The translations under genes and the position numbers were made by a program. Below the pieces are notes generated by a model, which was not told where the DNA came from, searched no databases, and saw nothing but the letters and a program-made list of their open reading frames with translations. 64,000 bases of DNA from Firmicutes bacterium CAG:345 (GTDB lineage: Bacteria > Bacillota_I > Bacilli_A > RFN20 > CAG-288): assembly GCA_000433315.1 (NCBI GenBank), contig FR893385.1:230799-294798 (forward strand), written 5' to 3'. Each line of letters begins with the position of its first letter. The first letter of the stretch is position 1. This document shows positions 16,409 to 25,195 of this stretch, one piece after another.

Positions 16409-17173
16409 ATGGCACTCAACAGCAAAACTTTAAAATATGTTCCTACAACAAAAAAAGAAGGTAGATTTGTAACCATGGGATTTGGGGTTGAAATCGGAGA
16501 TTTAGAAAGAATTTCTTCTTCTTATATAAATGATAATTTTTGTGATGGAAATAGATGTTTTGTTGGAGTTATATCAAGAGCACCACACGATATTCTTGGA
16601 AAAAATTTATATGCTGGCTATTCTGATCAAGATATGATTTCCATAAGAATGCAAGAGGCGGTTAAAGCAGCAAATATTGGATCTTACGCTTCTTTATATC
16701 TTTTAAATTATGTAAGTTTAAAAGAAGAAAAAAACTTTTTGCTTTCTGATTACAAGAATCTTTTAAATAATTATCGTCCTGATGTTATTTTTACATTCTC
16801 TCCTTTTGATGATGATATAGACCATATAGTTTCACTAACAGTTCTAATAGAAGCAATTAAACAAATAAAAAATTACTCTCCAAAACACATTTTTGCTGTG
16901 AATACTTTTGGAGATTTTGGCGCTTTTAATCCGGAAGGATTAATTCATTTAAATTTATCAAAGCAAAGAGATTTAATTAATAGTTTAATATCAGTTTATG
17001 TATCTATTAAAGAAGAAGGAAAAGTACTTGTTCCAGGAACAACTGCATTTGATTTATCAAGCAACATTTTTAAAGAAAATTTTAATTTGCTTGACTTTTG
17101 TCAAAAAATAATTGAACAAGTGAATTTTAATATTTCTTCAAAATTCGATTCAATATTTAAAGAGAAAGAATAA
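16409..17173 (+). CDS. PIG-L/LmbE-like deacetylase homologue lacking the HPDD motif
   Basis: The 254 residues show the PIG-L (LmbE-type N-deacetylase) layout. R-x-x-E-A-x-x-A-A-x-x-x-G (RMQEAVKAANIG) lies near residue 90, and PDVIFTFSPFDDDIDHIVS near 128, where the final His corresponds to a metal ligand. The first metal motif, usually A-H-P-D-D-x-E-x-G, is replaced by TMGFGVEIGDLE near residue 22. The Zn2+ site is therefore incomplete and the protein may be inactive or use different chemistry. RBS AGGAG is upstream. It follows mfd by 49 nt and faces a convergent hydrolase. The homology call is moderate. Confidence 0.55.
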   Translation: MALNSKTLKYVPTTKKEGRFVTMGFGVEIGDLERISSSYINDNFCDGNRCFVGVISRAPHDILGKNLYAGYSDQDMISIRMQEAVKAANIGSYASLYLLNYVSLKEEKNFLLSDYKNLLNNYRPDVIFTFSPFDDDIDHIVSLTVLIEAIKQIKNYSPKHIFAVNTFGDFGAFNPEGLIHLNLSKQRDLINSLISVYVSIKEEGKVLVPGTTAFDLSSNIFKENFNLLDFCQKIIEQVNFNISSKFDSIFKEKE

Positions 17174-17177
17174 TTTT

Positions 17178-18332
17178 TTAGATATTTTTCGAATAAGCTT
17201 TATATTCATCATTCAATTTTTCGATCTTTTTATCAGCTCTTTTAGTTAAATAAGAATGATTTTTATATAAAGTCAATTTAAAAATTAAAAGTACTACTAT
17301 TCGTAAGCGAGATTTTAATTCAACATTTTCTTCACTTTTTATAGATTTTCTAATTTGTTTTAAAAGAGGAATAAACTTCTTATTTATTTGTTTTACTGTT
17401 TTTATTCTAGCATTATCAAACCACATACCTATTGTTCTAATTAAAGCCTTTTTTTCCTCATAGCTTAAAGAAATAATAAGTTCATCAACTGCTATTTGTA
17501 TTTCTTTAGACATTCTTGATCTATCTTGAACAATAACAAAATTACCATTATGATCAATAATCCATCTTAAAGGATCGTGCTGATATAATCCTGTAATTGC
17601 ATTACTTTTAATTATTTTAGCATTACTTAAACTACTATTTAATAAAATACCTATTAAAGAATTTCGTGGAATGGTTTTCTCTACTCTATTAACTATTCTT
17701 TCATACTCTTCAGTACCATAAATATTATATGAAAAACCAGGACCATCATGATCATAAACTTTAGAAATTCTTTTTTGATAAATTTCTTCAAGATAACAAG
17801 CAGCATGAATTGCTAAATTTCCGCCTTTAGAATGGCCACCAATATAAATTTTTTTACCAGCAGGAATTAATGGAATAACTTTCTGTGCATATTCAAGTGC
17901 TAATCTTTGAGATGGTACTACATCTTTTACAGCAAAAAGCAAATCTTCTTTCCATCCTGTAATTGAAATATCTGTACCTCGAAAACAAATATATGCAAAG
18001 GTATCACCTATATATGTCAATGCCGCAAATTGAATTTTATGTTTATCAGAAAAAACTTGATGAAAATATTTCATCTTAATATTTGAAAATCTTATACCTG
18101 ATTGCAAAGATTTTAATAACTTAGTATTTTTTTGAGGATATAAAGTATTTTTAGTTATTGATTTAACATGTTTTGTTAATTCCATAATTGATGTTTCATC
18201 ATCAAAATTATTATAAATATTATCAAAATCTTGATATGATATCTGACATAATATCAAACTATCTACATCACTAAACTCTTTTTCAATAAAATTTTTGTTA
18301 GCAAACTTTTTTGTATATTGATAAATGTACAC
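17178..18332 (-). CDS. Mbeg1-like (DUF2974) alpha/beta hydrolase
   Basis: A 384-residue protein of the DUF2974/Mbeg1-like group of lipase-type alpha/beta hydrolases. The nucleophile elbow GGHSKGGN (Ser near residue 166) follows a FAYICFRGTD segment, which matches the lipase oxyanion strand. A conserved DHDGPGF and a C-terminal His-containing segment (GLYQHDPLRW) supply likely triad residues. No signal peptide is visible. The last ~80 residues are basic and helical. It ends 4 nt from the convergent PIG-L-like gene. Substrate unknown. Confidence 0.78.
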   Translation of the reverse strand: MYIYQYTKKFANKNFIEKEFSDVDSLILCQISYQDFDNIYNNFDDETSIMELTKHVKSITKNTLYPQKNTKLLKSLQSGIRFSNIKMKYFHQVFSDKHKIQFAALTYIGDTFAYICFRGTDISITGWKEDLLFAVKDVVPSQRLALEYAQKVIPLIPAGKKIYIGGHSKGGNLAIHAACYLEEIYQKRISKVYDHDGPGFSYNIYGTEEYERIVNRVEKTIPRNSLIGILLNSSLSNAKIIKSNAITGLYQHDPLRWIIDHNGNFVIVQDRSRMSKEIQIAVDELIISLSYEEKKALIRTIGMWFDNARIKTVKQINKKFIPLLKQIRKSIKSEENVELKSRLRIVVLLIFKLTLYKNHSYLTKRADKKIEKLNDEYKAYSKNI

Positions 18333-18494
18333 TTTATTGGTTCCTCATTGTTATTTTAACATAACAATTAATTATTTATTATTTTTATTTATAAAGTATA
18401 AAACTACAATTACCCATAACTTAATATCTGAATTGATAAAAATAACATTTTGTGGTTTAATATTAAGAGAAATATTCCTTTGGGAGGTCTTATT

Positions 18495-18944
18495 ATGAAA
18501 ATTTTAATGCTCAAAGATTTAAAAAAAGTAGGAAAAAAAGGTGAAGTAGTTAATGTTAGCGATGGATATGGTGCTAACTACATTATTCCACAAGGCTATG
18601 GAAGAGTATATAACGAAGAAGCAAAAAGAGCTTATGCTGAAGAAAAAAAACAAGAAGCTATTAAACTAGCTGAAGATAAACAAAAAGCTGAAGATTTAAA
18701 GGCCGAAATTGAAAAAGTAGAAATTAAGTTTGAAGCTAGCGTTGGAAGAAATGGCTATATGATAGGACAAATATCAGCTAAACAAATAGAACAAGCTTTA
18801 AAGGCTAAAGGTCTTATTGTCGATAAAAGAAAGTTTGTAGACTTTTCTCCTGTTACATATTTTGGCCATGGAAAAGTTAAAGTTGAGCTATTTAAAGGTG
18901 TCATTGCTGAAATAAACGTTTATATTGTTGAAAAGGCTAAATAG
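18495..18944 (+). CDS. rplI: 50S ribosomal protein L9
   Basis: L9 has two domains joined by a long helix. The N-terminal sequence MKILMLKDLKKVGKKGEVVNVSDGYGANYIIPQG is canonical and the C-terminal domain is complete, 149 residues in all. The ATG at 18495 has GGGAGG 8 nt upstream; the upstream in-frame extension has no homology. It opens the rplI-dnaB-walJ-rlmH cluster, with 3 nt between it and dnaB. In many Firmicutes gdpP precedes rplI; here the Mbeg1-like gene on the other strand does. Confidence 0.96.
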   Translation: MKILMLKDLKKVGKKGEVVNVSDGYGANYIIPQGYGRVYNEEAKRAYAEEKKQEAIKLAEDKQKAEDLKAEIEKVEIKFEASVGRNGYMIGQISAKQIEQALKAKGLIVDKRKFVDFSPVTYFGHGKVKVELFKGVIAEINVYIVEKAK

Positions 18945-18947
18945 ATA

Positions 18948-20411
18948 ATGGCTACAGATGCAACTATTGACTATAAAACAGAGCAAGCAGTACTTGGTGC
19001 TATAATTAATGACCCTACGGGTTCCAAAGCAGTTATTGAATCTTTAGAAGTTACTGATTTTGGCGATAGGAGGCATCAAGCAATTTTTAGTACAATAAAA
19101 AGATTGTATCTAACATATCTTGAAAAAGGTGGAAAAGATATATTCTCTTTTGATAATGCTGTTTTATTAGCTGAATTAAAAGCTGATAGAATTGATGAAG
19201 AGGCAGGTGGACTTGAATATATTTATGATTTGTCGATGACGGCAGTTGGCAATGATCAAATTAATAAGCATGTTGGAATTTTAAAAAATCTCTCTTTGGT
19301 TAGAAATTTATTTGAAAAAGTTGATTCTTTAAAAAGAAATTTTAATCAATCTTCAACAGACTATAGTGAATTCTTAGGTATTTTCGAAGATTCAGTAAAA
19401 GAAATTACCATGCGTAGAGAAGTTACTGACTTCATTGATATGAAGAAGGCTATTATAAATATGCAACAATATTATTCTAGACCTAATCTTAGTTTTAGCT
19501 CTGGCTACCCTTCTTTAGATAATTTGCTTAATGGAGGATTTCAACCAGGCAGTTTAATAATTTTAGCTGCTCGTCCATCTGTTGGTAAAACTGCTCTTGC
19601 ACTAAATTTAGTATTAAATGTCGCCAGTGTAAATCGTTCTGCTGCTATTTTCTCCTTGGAAATGTCTTCAGAACAATTAATTATGCGTATGCTAGAAAAT
19701 ACTTCTCGATTATCAGAGCAATCAATAAGAAAATATTTAGGAAATAAACTAAATGAAAATTCAGCCGAAGGTGCGGAAATTTCTTCTTCTTTTAAAGCTG
19801 GACTAGATAAATTAGAAAAGAAAAGCATTTTCTTTGATGATCATTCTTCAAGTACTATCGGTGAAATTTTGTCAAAAGCTCGCCGATTAAAAGCAAGCTA
19901 CTCTAATCTATCACTAATTGCTATAGATTATATTGGACTTATTAGTGTTCCATCAAATAAAAGTAAAGAAGCTAATAGACAACAAGAAGTTGCTATGATT
20001 TCTCGAAATCTAAAAGCTATGGCTAGAGATTTGCAAGTACCTGTAATTGCTCTTTGCCAATTATCCCGTGAAGTTGATAGCAGAAAAGATCATAAGCCTG
20101 TATTGTCAGATTTAAGAGATTCTGGTGCAATTGAACAAGATGCCGACCAAGTCATCACTTTATATCGTTCTGACTATTACGACGATGATGATAAAAAAGA
20201 AGATAACAATTCTGCTTATCCTGATGCACCAGAGGATATTCCTGCACCAGTTGATGAAGCTAATGATTCTTTTTCTGAAGTACATGTTGATGTTCAAAAA
20301 AATCGTAATGGAAAAACCGGTGAAGTAATACTTACATTTAATAAACTATTTTGTCGATTTGATGATACAAATTCGGGATACGATAACGATGATGGTTATT
20401 ATGGTGGATAA
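18948..20411 (+). CDS. dnaB: Replicative DNA helicase DnaB (DnaC of Bacillus)
   Basis: This is the hexameric fork helicase. An N-terminal primase-interacting domain (residues ~1-110; EQAVLGAIINDPTGS) is followed by a linker and a RecA-like motor. The motor has Walker A AARPSVGKTALAL near residue 206, IAIDYIGLI (Walker B) and ALCQLSREVDSRKDHKPVLSDLRDSGAIEQDAD. Near residues 405-445 there is an acidic, proline-containing insert (DDDDKKEDNN...PEDIPAP...). DnaB normally has a short loop there, before the C-terminal KNRNGKTGEV arginine-finger strand. The gene is tightly packed between rplI and walJ. Confidence 0.95.
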   Translation: MATDATIDYKTEQAVLGAIINDPTGSKAVIESLEVTDFGDRRHQAIFSTIKRLYLTYLEKGGKDIFSFDNAVLLAELKADRIDEEAGGLEYIYDLSMTAVGNDQINKHVGILKNLSLVRNLFEKVDSLKRNFNQSSTDYSEFLGIFEDSVKEITMRREVTDFIDMKKAIINMQQYYSRPNLSFSSGYPSLDNLLNGGFQPGSLIILAARPSVGKTALALNLVLNVASVNRSAAIFSLEMSSEQLIMRMLENTSRLSEQSIRKYLGNKLNENSAEGAEISSSFKAGLDKLEKKSIFFDDHSSSTIGEILSKARRLKASYSNLSLIAIDYIGLISVPSNKSKEANRQQEVAMISRNLKAMARDLQVPVIALCQLSREVDSRKDHKPVLSDLRDSGAIEQDADQVITLYRSDYYDDDDKKEDNNSAYPDAPEDIPAPVDEANDSFSEVHVDVQKNRNGKTGEVILTFNKLFCRFDDTNSGYDNDDGYYGG

Positions 20412-20413
20412 AT

Positions 20414-21178
20414 ATGCAAATATTAAATATAGGTAGTGGTAGCTCTGGAAATGCTACTTTAGTTTATGATGGTGAAACTTTAATTCAAATTGATGCTGGA
20501 TTACCTTCTAAAAAAATTAAAGAAGGACTTGCTTCATTAAATAAAACTCTAAATGATGTTAGAGGTCTATTTATAACTCACTCTCATTCAGATCATTTAA
20601 AATACGCAAATATTTATCCCAAAGAAAAAATATTTACACATAGCGATTGTTTACCTTTAAGTGAATTAGAAAAAGATAATATTCTATTTCCTAACACAAA
20701 ATACATTCTTGGAACTTTTGAAATAACCCCTATTCTTCTGTCCCATGATGTAAAATGTTTTGGTTATGTTGTTCATTCAACTATAACTGATGAAACATTA
20801 GTAAATATTACTGATACTGGATATATTCCAGATAATTCTTTTGAAATTATATCCAATGCTGATTTCTATATTTTTGAAAGCAATCATGATACAGATATGG
20901 AATTAAATTCTCCACGTCCAGCTTATTTAATTAAAAGAAATATGTCTGATACAGGTCATTTAAACAATATTGATTCATCATATTATCTTTCTTTAATTGT
21001 AGGAAATAAGACTAAAACTATTTTATTTGCTCACCTCTCTCGTGATTGCAATAGAGAGGATTTAGTTTTAAAAGCATACAAAGATGTTTTTTTAGCACAA
21101 AAAGGATCAATACCAGATATTGAAGTATATTGCTTGCACCAAGATTTGCCAACATTTATTCAAACAAAAGTAAAATGA
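20414..21178 (+). CDS. walJ: MBL-fold metallohydrolase WalJ (YycJ)
   Basis: A metallo-beta-lactamase-fold protein of the YycJ/WalJ group. The N-terminus MQILNIGSGSSGNATLVYDG is characteristic, and the metal motif THSHSDH lies near residues 55-61. Later elements include LLSHDVKCFGYV, DTGYIPD and SDTGHLNN, consistent with a two-metal nuclease-type site. Homologues are linked with wall metabolism and DNA repair phenotypes. No walRK genes are present beside it here. It starts 2 nt after dnaB and overlaps rlmH by 4 bp (ATGA). Confidence 0.9.
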   Translation: MQILNIGSGSSGNATLVYDGETLIQIDAGLPSKKIKEGLASLNKTLNDVRGLFITHSHSDHLKYANIYPKEKIFTHSDCLPLSELEKDNILFPNTKYILGTFEITPILLSHDVKCFGYVVHSTITDETLVNITDTGYIPDNSFEIISNADFYIFESNHDTDMELNSPRPAYLIKRNMSDTGHLNNIDSSYYLSLIVGNKTKTILFAHLSRDCNREDLVLKAYKDVFLAQKGSIPDIEVYCLHQDLPTFIQTKVK

Positions 21179-21654
21179 AATATACATTTATAATGACAGG
21201 ACGACCTAAGTCTGACAACTTAGCAAATCTTTATAAAGACTATTTAAATAGATTAAAAAATTTCGGAAATGTAGACTTATTATTATTTCCTGAAATTGGT
21301 TTTAAAAAAGAACCAACGCCTAAACAAATTGAACTTAGACTGAATGAGGAAGCTAAAACTATTATAGAAACACTGGATAAATCTGCAAAAATTATTTTAA
21401 TTGATTTGCATGGAAAAGATATAGATTCTATAGTTTTTTCAAAAGAGATTGAGAAAATAAAATCTTCTGGTACTTCCCATATCTATGTTATTGTCGGCTC
21501 TTCCTATGGAATAAGTAATCTTCTTCGTGAAAAAGCTTATTTAACATTAAAATTATCTTCTCTAACATTTACTCATCCTCTAGCTCTTTTATTAGCAATG
21601 GAGCAAGTATATAGAGCAGAAATGATATCCGCAAATAAAACTTATCATAAATAA
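21175..21654 (+). CDS. rlmH: 23S rRNA (pseudouridine1915-N3)-methyltransferase RlmH
   Basis: RlmH is a SPOUT methyltransferase acting on pseudouridine 1915 in helix 69 of 23S rRNA. The 159 residues end with the knot region VGSSYGISNLLREKAYLTLKLSSLTFTHPLALLLAMEQVYRAEMI and the terminal NKTYHK, matching family positions (usual GG-A/S-x-G, LS-x-M/L-T-F-x-H, E-Q-L/V-Y-R-A, Y-H-K). The glycine pair of the SAM loop is GS here. The start ATG overlaps the walJ stop, so translation is coupled. Confidence 0.94.
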   Translation: MKYTFIMTGRPKSDNLANLYKDYLNRLKNFGNVDLLLFPEIGFKKEPTPKQIELRLNEEAKTIIETLDKSAKIILIDLHGKDIDSIVFSKEIEKIKSSGTSHIYVIVGSSYGISNLLREKAYLTLKLSSLTFTHPLALLLAMEQVYRAEMISANKTYHK

Positions 21655-21664
21655 TGAGGTAATT

Positions 21665-22132
21665 ATGAAAAACGAAAAACAAATAATTCTAATTTCTGCC
21701 TGCCTTTTAGGTTCAAAAGTAAGATACGATGGTCAAGCAAAAGAATATAAAAATATCAGAAAACTATTAGATTACTATGATATTATTCCTATTTGCCCTG
21801 AAGTGGATGGTGGATTAAAAATTCCAAGACCAAAAGCTGAAATTGTAGGCAATAAAGTCATGAATGAAAAAGGTAAAGATGTTACATCTTTTTTTAATGA
21901 TGGAGCATATAAAGCTTTACAAGTGGCACAATTTAAAAATGTTGCCTTTGTCATTTTAAAAGAAGGATCACCTTCTTGCGGAAGTAATTTTGTTTATGAT
22001 GGCACTTTTTCAGGAAAAAAGATTCCAGGTCAAGGAGTTACTGCAAAACTATTAAAAAAATCCGGAATACATATCTATTCAGAAAATGATATTCCAGATT
22101 TAATATTTAAATTAGAAAATAATAAAAATTAA
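21665..22132 (+). CDS. DUF523 family protein (TudS-like thiouracil desulfidase fold)
   Basis: A 155-residue DUF523 protein. The family cysteines are visible in SACLLGSKVRYDG, CPEVDGGL and SPSCGS. In the characterised member TudS, cysteines of this kind bind a [4Fe-4S] cluster that removes sulfur from 2-thiouracil; sharing that reaction is inference. It lies 10 nt after rlmH, probably co-transcribed, and overlaps the convergent fruK by 4 bp. Confidence 0.85.
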   Translation: MKNEKQIILISACLLGSKVRYDGQAKEYKNIRKLLDYYDIIPICPEVDGGLKIPRPKAEIVGNKVMNEKGKDVTSFFNDGAYKALQVAQFKNVAFVILKEGSPSCGSNFVYDGTFSGKKIPGQGVTAKLLKKSGIHIYSENDIPDLIFKLENNKN

Positions 22133-23004
22133 TCATCTAAAGAGTTTTTATATAATTTTCGTGCAACATAGTCGACAGCTTTTTGAAGTGAATGTCGACT
22201 ATTTTTTGTTTCAGCATAGTAAAAAATAAATGCACCTAGTAGTGAATCACCAGCACCAACAGTATTATGTGTATTAACTTGATGTGTTTGAATAAAGAAA
22301 TTTTCTAGACGATTTTCGTAATAATAAGCACCCAGTCTTCCTAATGAAACTAAAATCCTTTTTACACCTAAATTACTAAGTTTTTCACATGCTTTATTAA
22401 TAGAAATCATGTCAGTAGCATCTTTTATTTCTATATTTGATAAAATACCTAATTCTTCATAATTAGGTTTAATTAAAACAGGTTGATAATTTAACATTGA
22501 TACATATTCAGAATCAGAAATATCTAAGATGACTTTAAGTTTATTTTTTAATGTTATTTTCATCAATGTATTTGCCATATCAATTGAAATAATGCCTTTT
22601 AATCTTCCTGAAATAACTAAAATTGATTCGCTAGGAATATTTTCGATTTCTTTTAAAAGGTTATTAAAAGAATTTTCATCCATCTTTGGACTAGGTAAAT
22701 TAATTGCAGTTTCACTACTTGAAGAGATTTTAACGTTAACTCTACTTTCGCCATCGACAGGAATTCCAATTGTTGGGATATTTTTTTCTTTTAAATCATT
22801 TAAAATAGTTTTACCAACTTCTCCACCATAAACGACAATTGCAGTACTAATTTGTTTTAAATCATTTAATATCAAAGAAACATTAATTCCTTTTCCACCA
22901 ATAACAAATTTATAATTTTCTGCACGATTAATTTTACCTGATTCAAAATCTTTTACTTTTATAAAATAATCTATACTCGGAGAAAAAGTTAATGTATAAA
23001 TCAT
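22129..23004 (-). CDS. fruK: 1-phosphofructokinase / PfkB-family hexose kinase
   Basis: A 291-residue PfkB (ribokinase-fold) kinase. The N-terminus IYTLTFSPSIDYFIKV, the glycine pair region FVIGGKGINVS and the C-terminal anion-hole motif HNTVGAGDSLLGAF fit the 1-phosphofructokinase/tagatose-6-phosphate kinase branch. The Asp in GAGDS is the catalytic base. It is downstream of and overlaps (4 bp) a DeoR-type regulator, the usual fruR-fruK order. No fruA PTS transporter is found next to it, so the source of fructose-1-phosphate lies elsewhere or the substrate differs. Confidence 0.85.
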   Translation of the reverse strand: MIYTLTFSPSIDYFIKVKDFESGKINRAENYKFVIGGKGINVSLILNDLKQISTAIVVYGGEVGKTILNDLKEKNIPTIGIPVDGESRVNVKISSSSETAINLPSPKMDENSFNNLLKEIENIPSESILVISGRLKGIISIDMANTLMKITLKNKLKVILDISDSEYVSMLNYQPVLIKPNYEELGILSNIEIKDATDMISINKACEKLSNLGVKRILVSLGRLGAYYYENRLENFFIQTHQVNTHNTVGAGDSLLGAFIFYYAETKNSRHSLQKAVDYVARKLYKNSLDD

Positions 23005-23765
23005 TTTTTGGTTCCTCCAATATTTATTATTTTTATAATATCTTGATAATCCGGCATATCGGTATCAGTAATCAAAGTAGCTTCAGAAAGTTGAGCAAAA
23101 GTAACTGCAGCTACTCTATTAAATTTACTTTTTGTAGCTAAAATATAAGGCTTTATCGTATTTTCAAAAGCTTTTCTTTTTATTGCTGCTTCTATTGGGT
23201 CTGGAGTAGTAAACTGAGCAGTTCTATGAATTCCATTAGTTCCAAAAAAACCTATTATAAAATTAAAGCGATTCAAAAATTCAATAGCATAAGAACCAGT
23301 ATATGCATCCGTTGTTAATTTAAGTTCACCACCTGTTACCAACACCTTTAAATTTCTTTGCGCAGCTTGTACAGCTAAAACAGGAGAATTAGTCACGTAT
23401 GTAGCTTTAAGCGGTAAAAAAGGAATCATTGCCGCCACTGATGTAGAAGCATCTAAATAAACGACATCTTCTTCTTTTATCAAACCTGCTGCATATTTAG
23501 CAATTATTGTTTTATCTTCTCTATCTACTTCTTCACGTAAGCGATATTCTTGATCTGTTTGCTCAAAAACAATATTATCAGAATAATTAACAGCAATAGC
23601 TCCACCTTGAACTTTAATAATAAGATTTTGCTTAGCTAATTCTTGTAAATCACGGCGAATAGTACTTGGTGATATAAAATAAAGACTTGCTAATTCTTTA
23701 ACAGTAACCTTTCCTTTTTGATTAATTAATTTAACTATTTCCGATTGTCGAGAATTTTCAATCAT
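23001..23765 (-). CDS. DeoR/GlpR-family transcriptional regulator (FruR-like)
   Basis: A 254-residue DeoR-family regulator. The winged helix at residues ~6-57 contains the family signature VKELASLYFISPSTIRRDLQELA. The C-terminal DeoRC sugar-phosphate sensor domain contains VYLDASTSVAAMIPFL, VTGGELKLTTDAYTG and FFGTNGI. By position and type it probably represses fruK in response to a phosphorylated sugar. A TATAAT box lies about 20 nt upstream of the ATG in the gap after dus, with a GGGGAG RBS. Confidence 0.88.
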   Translation of the reverse strand: MIENSRQSEIVKLINQKGKVTVKELASLYFISPSTIRRDLQELAKQNLIIKVQGGAIAVNYSDNIVFEQTDQEYRLREEVDREDKTIIAKYAAGLIKEEDVVYLDASTSVAAMIPFLPLKATYVTNSPVLAVQAAQRNLKVLVTGGELKLTTDAYTGSYAIEFLNRFNFIIGFFGTNGIHRTAQFTTPDPIEAAIKRKAFENTIKPYILATKSKFNRVAAVTFAQLSEATLITDTDMPDYQDIIKIINIGGTKK

Positions 23766-23793
23766 AATACTCCCCTTTTTGATTATATCATTT

Positions 23794-24765
23794 TTATTTA
23801 TTCAATTTCTTTATTTGATTCATTAAATCAAAAAAATCTTTTTCAGAGGATATTTTAATAATGGATGATTTATAAATAGAAGCGTCCTGTAACCCTTTAA
23901 AGTAAAAAGGACCAACTCCCCTGATTAAAGATATAGCCGTATCAATTCCAAATTCTTTTTTTAAATTATTAAAATGTTCTATTAAAAAATTAGTTTGTTG
24001 CTCAATATTATCATCAATAATTGGATATCCTTTTTCTTTTAAAATTAAATTAGAAAAAATTGTCGGATGGCCTAAAGCTTCTCTACCAAACATATATCCA
24101 TCTGCATTTGTTATTTTTTCAACTTCAGAAATATTATTTAAACTAATATTTCCATTAGCAATTATCGGAAGCAAATTCATTTTTTTTGCTTCACTGATTA
24201 TATCATAATTAACATTTCCACCATATAATTGTGTTTTTGTTCGTCCATGTATAGCAACTCCTGCTACGCCTTCTTCAGCAGCAATTTTTATAACATCTAA
24301 AACATTTTTATGATTTTCATCATATCCTATTCTAGTTTTTATTAATACTGGGTGCCTAGAATTTGAAACTAAAGTATGAAAAAGTTTTTTTAATTCATCT
24401 TGTCTTTTAAGCCAATAAGAACCACTAAACTGTTTCATAACCTTCAATACTGGACATCCCATATTAAAATCTAAAAAATCAAATTTTGCATTCTCTTCAA
24501 CAATCTTTATTGCTTTTGAAATTACTTCGATATCTCCACCAAAAAGCTGCAAAGCAATTCTGCCACCCTCATCTTCTTTTGGCAGCATATCAAAAGTTTT
24601 TTTATTTTTATAAAGTAAAGCATTACAAGAAATCATTTCAGTATATGCCAATGATGCACCATTCCTTAGCGCCATTTTTCTTAAAGATTTATTCGTATAT
24701 CCAGCTAATGGAGCCATTATATATCTATTTTTTAAAATAATTGTTCCAATGGTTAAAGTTTTCAT
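23794..24765 (-). CDS. dus: tRNA-dihydrouridine synthase
   Basis: An FMN-dependent TIM-barrel enzyme that reduces uridines in tRNA D-loops. The 323 residues show MAPLAGYTNKSLRKMALRNGASLAYTEM at the N-terminus, LQLFGGD, then FNMGCPVLKVMKQFSGSYWL with the catalytic Cys. The consensus after the Cys is usually P-x-x-K-V-x-K-x-x-x-G, so this is a mild variant. KTRIGYDEN and AIHGRTKTQLYGG follow. It is monocistronic, between rpmB (69 nt upstream) and the deoR-fruK pair. Confidence 0.93.
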   Translation of the reverse strand: MKTLTIGTIILKNRYIMAPLAGYTNKSLRKMALRNGASLAYTEMISCNALLYKNKKTFDMLPKEDEGGRIALQLFGGDIEVISKAIKIVEENAKFDFLDFNMGCPVLKVMKQFSGSYWLKRQDELKKLFHTLVSNSRHPVLIKTRIGYDENHKNVLDVIKIAAEEGVAGVAIHGRTKTQLYGGNVNYDIISEAKKMNLLPIIANGNISLNNISEVEKITNADGYMFGREALGHPTIFSNLILKEKGYPIIDDNIEQQTNFLIEHFNNLKKEFGIDTAISLIRGVGPFYFKGLQDASIYKSSIIKISSEKDFFDLMNQIKKLNK

Positions 24766-24792
24766 AAAGATAGTCTAACATAAAAAAATGCG

Positions 24793-24818
24793 AAAAAAAA
24801 CAGTTGCTTAGGCAACTG
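24793..24818 (-). terminator. intrinsic terminator of rpmB
   Basis: A stem CAGTTGC/GCAACTG with a 4-nt loop, followed on the minus strand by eight U residues. It lies 16 nt after the rpmB stop codon. Confidence 0.88.
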
Positions 24819-24834
24819 CATTTTCGGTAAATTA

Positions 24835-25047
24835 TTAAGCGTTTTCTTCAGCTGTAGCAACTTTTTGGCCTTTTCTAAGTGTGCGTAAGGCTTTTGCTGA
24901 AATTCTGACTTGAACTTTGCGTCCATCTATTTCAAGCGTAGTTTTTTGTAAGTTGACATTCCAGCGACGACGTGTAGCTCTCAAAGAATGGGAGCGATTA
25001 TTTCCGCTAACTGGTCCTTTACCTGTTATTATACATCTACGGGACAT
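24835..25047 (-). CDS. rpmB: 50S ribosomal protein L28
   Basis: A 70-residue basic protein beginning MSRRCIITGKGPVSGNNRSHS, then RATRRRWNVNLQK, and ending RTLRKGQKVATAEENA; this is L28 over its full length. A Shine-Dalgarno (GAGGT) precedes the ATG. It stands alone with a strong terminator. The first Cys is not part of a visible C4 zinc ribbon, so it resembles the Zn-independent form. Confidence 0.95.
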   Translation of the reverse strand: MSRRCIITGKGPVSGNNRSHSLRATRRRWNVNLQKTTLEIDGRKVQVRISAKALRTLRKGQKVATAEENA

Positions 25048-25134
25048 AGTTATACCTCCTCAGTATCTTATAAATAATAGCATGTTTTTTGCTGTTTTAC
25101 AAGATTAAATATTAAATTTATAACTTTCATCAAT

Positions 25135-25176
25135 GAAAAAAAGTAAAACTGCTGCTTAATTACAGCAATTTTACTT
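25135..25176 (-). terminator. intrinsic terminator of the OB-fold lipoprotein gene
   Basis: Arms of 14 nt (25141-25154 and 25163-25176) pair with one mismatch around an 8-nt loop; on the minus strand a U-run follows. It lies 19 nt after the stop codon. Confidence 0.78.
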
Positions 25177-25195
25177 TTAATTTATTAATTAAAAA

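Noticed and set aside
18450..18494. Upstream ATG as the rplI start
   Set aside because: The extra 15 residues are translated RBS and leader; L9 begins at 18495.
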